From Mesorhizobium sp. NZP2298 (GTDB lineage: Bacteria > Pseudomonadota > Alphaproteobacteria > Rhizobiales > Rhizobiaceae), in NCBI RefSeq assembly GCF_013170825.1, contig NZ_CP033365.1:496001-560000 (forward strand): DNA of 64,000 nucleotides. Direction: 5' to 3'. The position numbers were made by a program, and so were the translations under genes. The notes beneath the pieces are model-generated. The model did no database searches, was not told the origin of the DNA, and saw only the letters and a program-made list of their open reading frames with translations. The first letter of the stretch is position 1. The number at the start of each line of letters is the position of its first letter. This document shows positions 59,636-64,000 of this stretch, one piece after another.

Positions 59636-62029
59636 CTATTTCTTGATGCCGCCGATGCGGCCGCCCATCGGCACCACGGCGCCGACCGGCTGATCGATTG
59701 CGGCAAGCGTTCCGCTGATCGGTGCCTCGATCTCGACCACGGCCTTGTCGGTCTCGATCTCGGCGATCAGTTCGCCCTCCTTGACCGTTTCGCCAACCGC
59801 CTTCAGCCATTTGACGACCGTGCCTTCGCTGACGGTGAGGTCGCCGAACGGCATCGTTATCGGTTCGTCGTCGCCGGGAGCAGCCGTTGCCGCAACTGCC
59901 GGCGCGGCGGGCTGCGGCTTCACCGGGGCAGGTACCGACTTAGCCGGCGCAGCGCTTTTCAGACCGACCGTGTACCAGTGATCCGGCACCGGCGGCTTGC
60001 CGGCAATGACATCGCGAGCGCCCTGGACAATCCGGGCGGTGTCGACCAGCATGGCGCGCTCCAGAACCGGCGCGAAGGGATGCGAGGTCGGCGCCGTGTG
60101 CAGCCTGCCGGGCGGTGCGTCGAGTTCGTCGAAGGCGAGCTCGTTGATGGCCTGAGCGATCTCGCCGCCAAGGCCGCACATCGCCCAGGCCTCATCGACG
60201 ATGAGCAGGCGATGGGTTTTCCTAATACTGGCGACAATGGTGTCGATATCGAGTGGCATGATGGTGCGCGGGTCGATCACCTCGACCTCCATGCCTTCGG
60301 CGGCCAGCGCTTCCGCTGCCTCGAGCGCGCGCTGCACCATCTGGCCGGCGGCAACGATGGTGATGTCGGTGCCGGCCCGGGCGATGCGCGCGACGCCGAA
60401 CGGGACAAAATGCTCGCCGACCGGCACCTCGCCCTTTGAGGCGAACAGCGCCTTGGGTTCCAGCATGATGACCGGGTCGCCGGCTCTGAGCGCCGTCTTC
60501 ATCAGACCCTTGGCGTCGGCCGGTGTCGAGGGCACGCAGACGATGAGGCCCGGCATATGGGCAAAGACCGGATGATAGATGCCGCTGTGATGCGGGCCTG
60601 AACTGCGCAGCGCGCCGGCGCCGACGCGCACCACCATCGGCGCGCTCATCAAGCCGCTGGTCATGTAGCGCAACTTCGCCGCCTGCAAAAAGATCTGGCC
60701 GGCGGTCTCGAAAGCGAAGTCGGCGAACATCAGGTCGGAGACTGTGCGGGCGCCGGTGGCGGAGGCGCCGACGGCGGCAGCGGTGAAACCCTGTTCAGAG
60801 ATCGGCGTGTCGACCATGCGATCGGCGCCGAATTCCTGCCAGAGGTTTTTGGTGTGGGCAAAACTGCCGCCACGCTCGCCGGTGCCTTCGCCGAAATAGA
60901 GGATCGCCGGATCGGCGCGCATCTCCTCGGCGATGCCGTCGCGCACGGCCTCAAGCCAGCCTTGCGTGCGGGTCTCGCCAAGGGCGCGCGGCTGCAGGGC
61001 GGCGGGCGGGTTGATCGGATCGGCAAAGACATGCAGGCGCACCGTAGCCGGATCGGGCTCGGGCGAGTTGCGGGCGAAGTTCAGCGCTTCTTCGACCACC
61101 TTCTCGATCCGCGCCTCGATGGCGGCCAGCGCCTCGGCATCGGCGATGCCGTACTCCTCGACCAGTTTCCTGCGGAACATGTCGATCGGATCGCGCTTGA
61201 TCCAGGCGTCGAGTTCCTCTTGCGTCCGGTAAGTGCCGATGACCGGATCGCCTTCGTGATGGCCGACGGTGCGGTAGGTCTTGGCCTCGATCAGCGTCGG
61301 GCCCTTGCCCGAACGGGCGCGATCGGTGGCCTCCTTCATCGCCAGCCAGACGGCGAAGACATCATTGCCGTCGACAGCCACGCCGGGCATGCCATAGGAA
61401 GCGGCCTTGGTGGCGATCTCAGGATTGAGCGTGATGGAGTTGAGCGGCGTCGCCGTGGCGTAGAGATTGTTCTCGCAGATGAAGACAGCCGGCGCCCGCT
61501 GCACGGCGGCGAAATTGAGCGCCTCGTGGAAGCCGCCATGGTTGGCGGCGCCGTCGCCGAAGAAGGCGACGCCGATATCGTCACGGCCCTGCTTGCGCGC
61601 GCTCATGCCGATGCCGACGGCATGGCCAATGCCGGCGGCGACGATGCCGTTGGTGCCGAACAGGCCGACCGAGCGGTCGTAAAGATGCATGGTGCCGCCG
61701 CGGCCGCCGCAAATGCCATCGACCTTGCCGAACAGTTCGGCCATGACGCGGCCGGGATCGGCGCCCTTGGCCAGAGCATGACCATGGCCGCGATGAGTCG
61801 ATGTGACCCAGTCGGTTGGCCTGAGGTGGGCGCAGACGCCGACGCCGGTCGCCTCCTCGCCGATATAGAGATGCAGGAAGCCCGGCGTTTCGCCCTTGCG
61901 GCAAGCGATCTGGGCGATGCTTTCGAAACGGCGCAACAGCACCATGCGTTCGAACAGATCGAGCAGGATCTTCCGGTCGGGGAGGTTTGGCGCACCCCTC
62001 GACTCCTCGCGTGCGCGCGCCGCAGACAT
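59636..62029 (-). CDS. Single-chain 2-oxoacid dehydrogenase: E1alpha-E1beta-lipoyl fusion
   Basis: A 797-residue fusion. Residues about 15-345 are E1alpha (GGRGGTMHLYD, and the ThDP motif from GDG158 to N188); about 365-690 are E1beta (DTPISEQGFTAAAVGA, MPLDIDTIVASIRKTHRLLIVDEA). A Pro/Ala-rich linker leads to a C-terminal lipoyl domain (about 723-797) with Lys762 in the ETDKA lipoylation motif. Lipoyl domains normally belong to E2. The enzyme would decarboxylate a 2-oxoacid and transfer the acyl group to its own lipoyl arm. No E3 gene is in the window. ATG 62027-62029 is chosen by family alignment; the frame opens further upstream. Confidence 0.88.
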   Translation of the reverse strand: MSAARAREESRGAPNLPDRKILLDLFERMVLLRRFESIAQIACRKGETPGFLHLYIGEEATGVGVCAHLRPTDWVTSTHRGHGHALAKGADPGRVMAELFGKVDGICGGRGGTMHLYDRSVGLFGTNGIVAAGIGHAVGIGMSARKQGRDDIGVAFFGDGAANHGGFHEALNFAAVQRAPAVFICENNLYATATPLNSITLNPEIATKAASYGMPGVAVDGNDVFAVWLAMKEATDRARSGKGPTLIEAKTYRTVGHHEGDPVIGTYRTQEELDAWIKRDPIDMFRRKLVEEYGIADAEALAAIEARIEKVVEEALNFARNSPEPDPATVRLHVFADPINPPAALQPRALGETRTQGWLEAVRDGIAEEMRADPAILYFGEGTGERGGSFAHTKNLWQEFGADRMVDTPISEQGFTAAAVGASATGARTVSDLMFADFAFETAGQIFLQAAKLRYMTSGLMSAPMVVRVGAGALRSSGPHHSGIYHPVFAHMPGLIVCVPSTPADAKGLMKTALRAGDPVIMLEPKALFASKGEVPVGEHFVPFGVARIARAGTDITIVAAGQMVQRALEAAEALAAEGMEVEVIDPRTIMPLDIDTIVASIRKTHRLLIVDEAWAMCGLGGEIAQAINELAFDELDAPPGRLHTAPTSHPFAPVLERAMLVDTARIVQGARDVIAGKPPVPDHWYTVGLKSAAPAKSVPAPVKPQPAAPAVAATAAPGDDEPITMPFGDLTVSEGTVVKWLKAVGETVKEGELIAEIETDKAVVEIEAPISGTLAAIDQPVGAVVPMGGRIGGIKK

Positions 62030-62118
62030 TGCCACCAAAGCCTCCCTGAATCCATCTGACGCCGGGCGGCAGAGCGCCGGCAGCGGGCTTGTTTGCCGCC
62101 CGCTTCGGCGCATCATAG

Positions 62119-62131
62119 ATTATAATAGCAT
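62119..62131. promoter_or_regulatory. Shared operator E upstream of the E1 fusion gene
   Basis: ATTATAATAGCAT, identical to operator A and to the reverse complement of operator C, lies about 90 bases upstream of the E1 fusion start and between it and the enolase-superfamily gene. This indicates that the dehydrogenase genes have their own promoter within the array. Confidence 0.65.
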
Positions 62132-62167
62132 AATGTCTACTGGCTCCAGGCAAAGCCGCATGAAGAG

Positions 62168-63388
62168 CTAGATTCTCGTCATGCGCACCGTGGCATCCGG
62201 GCGCTGGAACAGTTCCGGACGCAGGCTGAGACCGAGCCCGGGCCCATCGAGCGGCGCGACATGGCCGTCCTTGACCGGCGGAATGTCGGCGACGATTTCG
62301 GTGTACCAGCCGGTGAAATAGGCGCGCACCGCTTCCTGGTAGTTGATGTTCGGCAAGGTGGCCGACAGCGCGCAGCTGGCGGCATAGACGATCGGCCCGG
62401 TGCAATCGTGCAAGGTGACAGGCAGTTCACTGGCCTCGGCCATGTTGGCGATCTTGCGTGCTTCGGAGAGCCCGCCGCACCAGGCGAGGTCGATCATGAT
62501 GACGCTGGCCGCGCGCTTGTCGATCACCTGCCTGAACATCTGCCGCGAGGCCAGCCGCTCGCTGGCGGCGATCGGGATGGAGGTGTGACGGGCCAGCTCG
62601 GCCATGGCGTCGAGCTCATTGTAGCGGATCGGTTCCTCCAGCCAGGCGACGTCATACGCTTTCAGCGCCTCCGCGATGCGCAGCACGGGCGGCAAGGTCC
62701 ACAGCCCGTGCAGCTCGACCATGATTTCCATGTCGCGGCCGACAGCGTCGCGGATCTTCTGGAACGGCTCCAGCGCCTTGTCGAGATCGGGGAGCGAAAT
62801 GCGGGTGCCGTTCGATACCTCCGCGGCGATGTCGAACGGCCATATCTTCATCGCGCCAATGCCTTCGGATTTCAGGCTCCTGGCGAGATCGCCGGCATTG
62901 TAGCGCCAGGCGAGCAGGTCTTCGTACGGGCCCTCGTTCGAATCGCCCGCCTTCAGAGACCAGTCCTCGCCGCGCTCGAACAGAGCGTTCTTCCTGGTGG
63001 CGCGGACATGTTTGTAGCCGGCGCAAGTGTTGTAGATCGGCACGGTCTTGTGGGTGCGGCCGCCAAGCAGCCGCCAGACCGGTTCGCCGAGCGCTTGGCC
63101 ATAGATATCCCAGAGCGCGATGTTGACGGCGGAATTGCCGCGCACCTCGGCGCCGGAATCCCGCGCGCCGACATAGACGCTGCCAAGCATGCGGTCATGC
63201 AGCTCGATGTCGCGCGGATCCTTGCCCAGGAGATAGGCGGCGACATTGTCGTGGATGTAGGCCGCGACCGGCCCCGGCGCCCAGAAGGTCTCGCCGGTGC
63301 CGATGAGACCGGCATCGGTGTGGACGCGCAGCCAGAACAGGAATGGAAACTCGGCCAGCTGCAGCGTTTCGAGCGCGACGATTTTCAT
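62168..63388 (-). CDS. Mandelate racemase/enolase-superfamily sugar-acid dehydratase
   Basis: A 406-residue enolase-superfamily protein, probably a sugar-acid dehydratase giving a 2-keto-3-deoxy acid. Lys181 in GAMKIWPFD, metal ligands Glu225 (MVELHG), Glu252 (WLEEPI) and Glu277 (AASERL), and a late His327-Asp328 in VTLHDCTGP are visible. The ELHG form instead of DFHG and the LHDCTGP form differ from classic galactonate or mannonate dehydratases, so substrate is unknown. It is the first gene of the minus-strand array and divergent from an SDR gene, with a TGGTACCGGTATCA operator between them. Confidence 0.85.
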   Translation of the reverse strand: MKIVALETLQLAEFPFLFWLRVHTDAGLIGTGETFWAPGPVAAYIHDNVAAYLLGKDPRDIELHDRMLGSVYVGARDSGAEVRGNSAVNIALWDIYGQALGEPVWRLLGGRTHKTVPIYNTCAGYKHVRATRKNALFERGEDWSLKAGDSNEGPYEDLLAWRYNAGDLARSLKSEGIGAMKIWPFDIAAEVSNGTRISLPDLDKALEPFQKIRDAVGRDMEIMVELHGLWTLPPVLRIAEALKAYDVAWLEEPIRYNELDAMAELARHTSIPIAASERLASRQMFRQVIDKRAASVIMIDLAWCGGLSEARKIANMAEASELPVTLHDCTGPIVYAASCALSATLPNINYQEAVRAYFTGWYTEIVADIPPVKDGHVAPLDGPGLGLSLRPELFQRPDATVRMTRI

Positions 63389-63458
63389 CTTTGTCTCCCC
63401 CTTCCAACGGACCGAGCGGCTGACAGGACAGTAGCATATCCTCGTTGACAGCCATTTA

Positions 63459-63472
63459 TGGTACCGGTATCA
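63459..63472. promoter_or_regulatory. LacI-type operator word, copy 2
   Basis: TGGTACCGGTATCA is the exact reverse complement of the word at 56722-56735. It lies 71 bases upstream of the enolase-superfamily start and 36 bases upstream of the SDR start, well placed to control both. Confidence 0.65.
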
Positions 63473-63507
63473 GATGCGTCAAGATGGTCACCGGGGAGGG
63501 TGCTCGC

Positions 63508-64000
63508 TTGCCTGCCGAAAATCAGAACACGACGTCCAGCAGAGCCCTGGTCACCGGTGCCGCGGGCGGCCTCGGCCGCGAGGTGGCGATCCAGTTGGCT
63601 CGGCGCGGCTGTGTCGTTGGGGTTACCGACATCAATGGCGAAGGGCTTGCCGAGACCTCCAGGCTGATCGGCGAGGCCGGCGCGGACGCCGAAAGCATCG
63701 TCAGCGATTTCACCGGGGAAGGCGCGCCGGAAGCAGCGGTCGAAAAAGTGGTCGCGCGCTGGGGCGGCATCGATATCCTCGTCAACAATGCCGGCTACGG
63801 CGTGATCGAACCGTTTCTCGACGCCACCTACAGGGCCTGGACGCGTACGCTGGCGCTCAACGTCACGGCACTCGCCATGGCGTGCAAGGCGGCGGGCCGG
63901 GTGATGCGCGAGCAGCGTTCAGGACGCATCATCAACATCACCTCGCCGGGTTCGCGCATGGCGCTGCCCGACTACACCGCCTACACGGCAAGCAAGGCCG
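63508..64000 (+). CDS. Short-chain dehydrogenase/reductase (3' end beyond window)
   Basis: The first 164 codons of a classical SDR: cofactor loop LVTGAAGGLGREVAIQLA, the aspartate of NAD specificity in GVTDING, LVNNAGYGVIEPF, the Ser segment NITSPGSR and the start of YTASKA. I choose the TTG at 63508 because GGGGAGGG lies 8 bases upstream; an in-frame ATG at 63484 lies before that site. It is probably a sugar or sugar-acid dehydrogenase acting with the divergent enolase-superfamily dehydratase. Confidence 0.85.
   Translation, partial: MPAENQNTTSSRALVTGAAGGLGREVAIQLARRGCVVGVTDINGEGLAETSRLIGEAGADAESIVSDFTGEGAPEAAVEKVVARWGGIDILVNNAGYGVIEPFLDATYRAWTRTLALNVTALAMACKAAGRVMREQRSGRIINITSPGSRMALPDYTAYTASKA

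Noticed and set aside
1..64000. tRNA, rRNA, CRISPR arrays, insertion sequences and prophage genes
   Set aside because: I looked for cloverleaf-like sequences, regular spaced repeats, transposase or integrase motifs and terminal inverted repeats with target duplications, and saw none convincing by eye. A covariance search could still find a small RNA.

Overview
The window looks like a chromosomal segment of a Mesorhizobium-type alphaproteobacterium (Hyphomicrobiales). It is GC-rich. The his-coaA order with interleaved DUF2628 and DUF1330 genes, the hslV-GNAT-DUF2585-hslU block, a Sinorhizobium-like iolY-iolR-iolCDEB cluster and several short rhizobial intergenic palindromic elements all point the same way. 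I see no rRNA, tRNA, CRISPR array, transposase or phage gene. Genus is inferred from gene order and memory of families, not from a search.

Region 1 (1-10.5 kb) is mixed: the start of an FGGY kinase, a TPR protein, an autotransporter, a LysE exporter, an L,D-transpeptidase, a PPi-type phosphofructokinase overlapping a metallo-beta-lactamase-fold gene, and a DegP-like protease. Region 2 (10.5-21 kb) is core metabolism: the minus-strand operon hisB-DUF2628-hisH-DUF1330-hisA-(arginase-like)-hisF-hisE-coaA, divergent from hslV-GNAT-DUF2585-hslU, then a DUF1402 protein.

Region 3 (21-42.6 kb) concerns inositol and probably its derivatives: a mocDEF-like desaturase/ferredoxin/reductase operon with a divergent LacI regulator, a glycosyltransferase-like gene, an inositol-type ABC importer followed by inositol dehydrogenase and an SDR, then (after aroF, with an aromatic leader-peptide attenuator, and a LysE/WYL pair) iolY, iolR, iolC-DUF2090, iolD, iolE and iolB. 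GGAA-N6-TTCC-like IolR boxes lie before both the importer and iolC. Region 4 (42.6-46.4 kb) holds phosphonate side genes (a 2H phosphoesterase, phnM, phnN) without the C-P lyase core, and a COG4280 membrane protein pair.

Region 5 (46.4-64 kb) is the most unusual part. Two tandem amino-acid-type binding proteins and two permeases (no ATPase) face a long minus-strand array: an enolase-superfamily dehydratase, a single-chain E1alpha-E1beta-lipoyl 2-oxoacid dehydrogenase, a D-2-hydroxyacid dehydrogenase, a lipoyl-less degenerate E2-like protein, a GntR/UTRA regulator, two tandem sugar-binding proteins, a sugar ABC ATPase, two permeases and an SMP-30 lactonase. A divergent SDR runs off the window. 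An exact 13-base word recurs in three promoter regions here, with related sites in two more, and a separate 14-base word recurs in two. I read this as one co-regulated, probably undescribed sugar-acid uptake and oxidation system; its substrate cannot be told from sequence.
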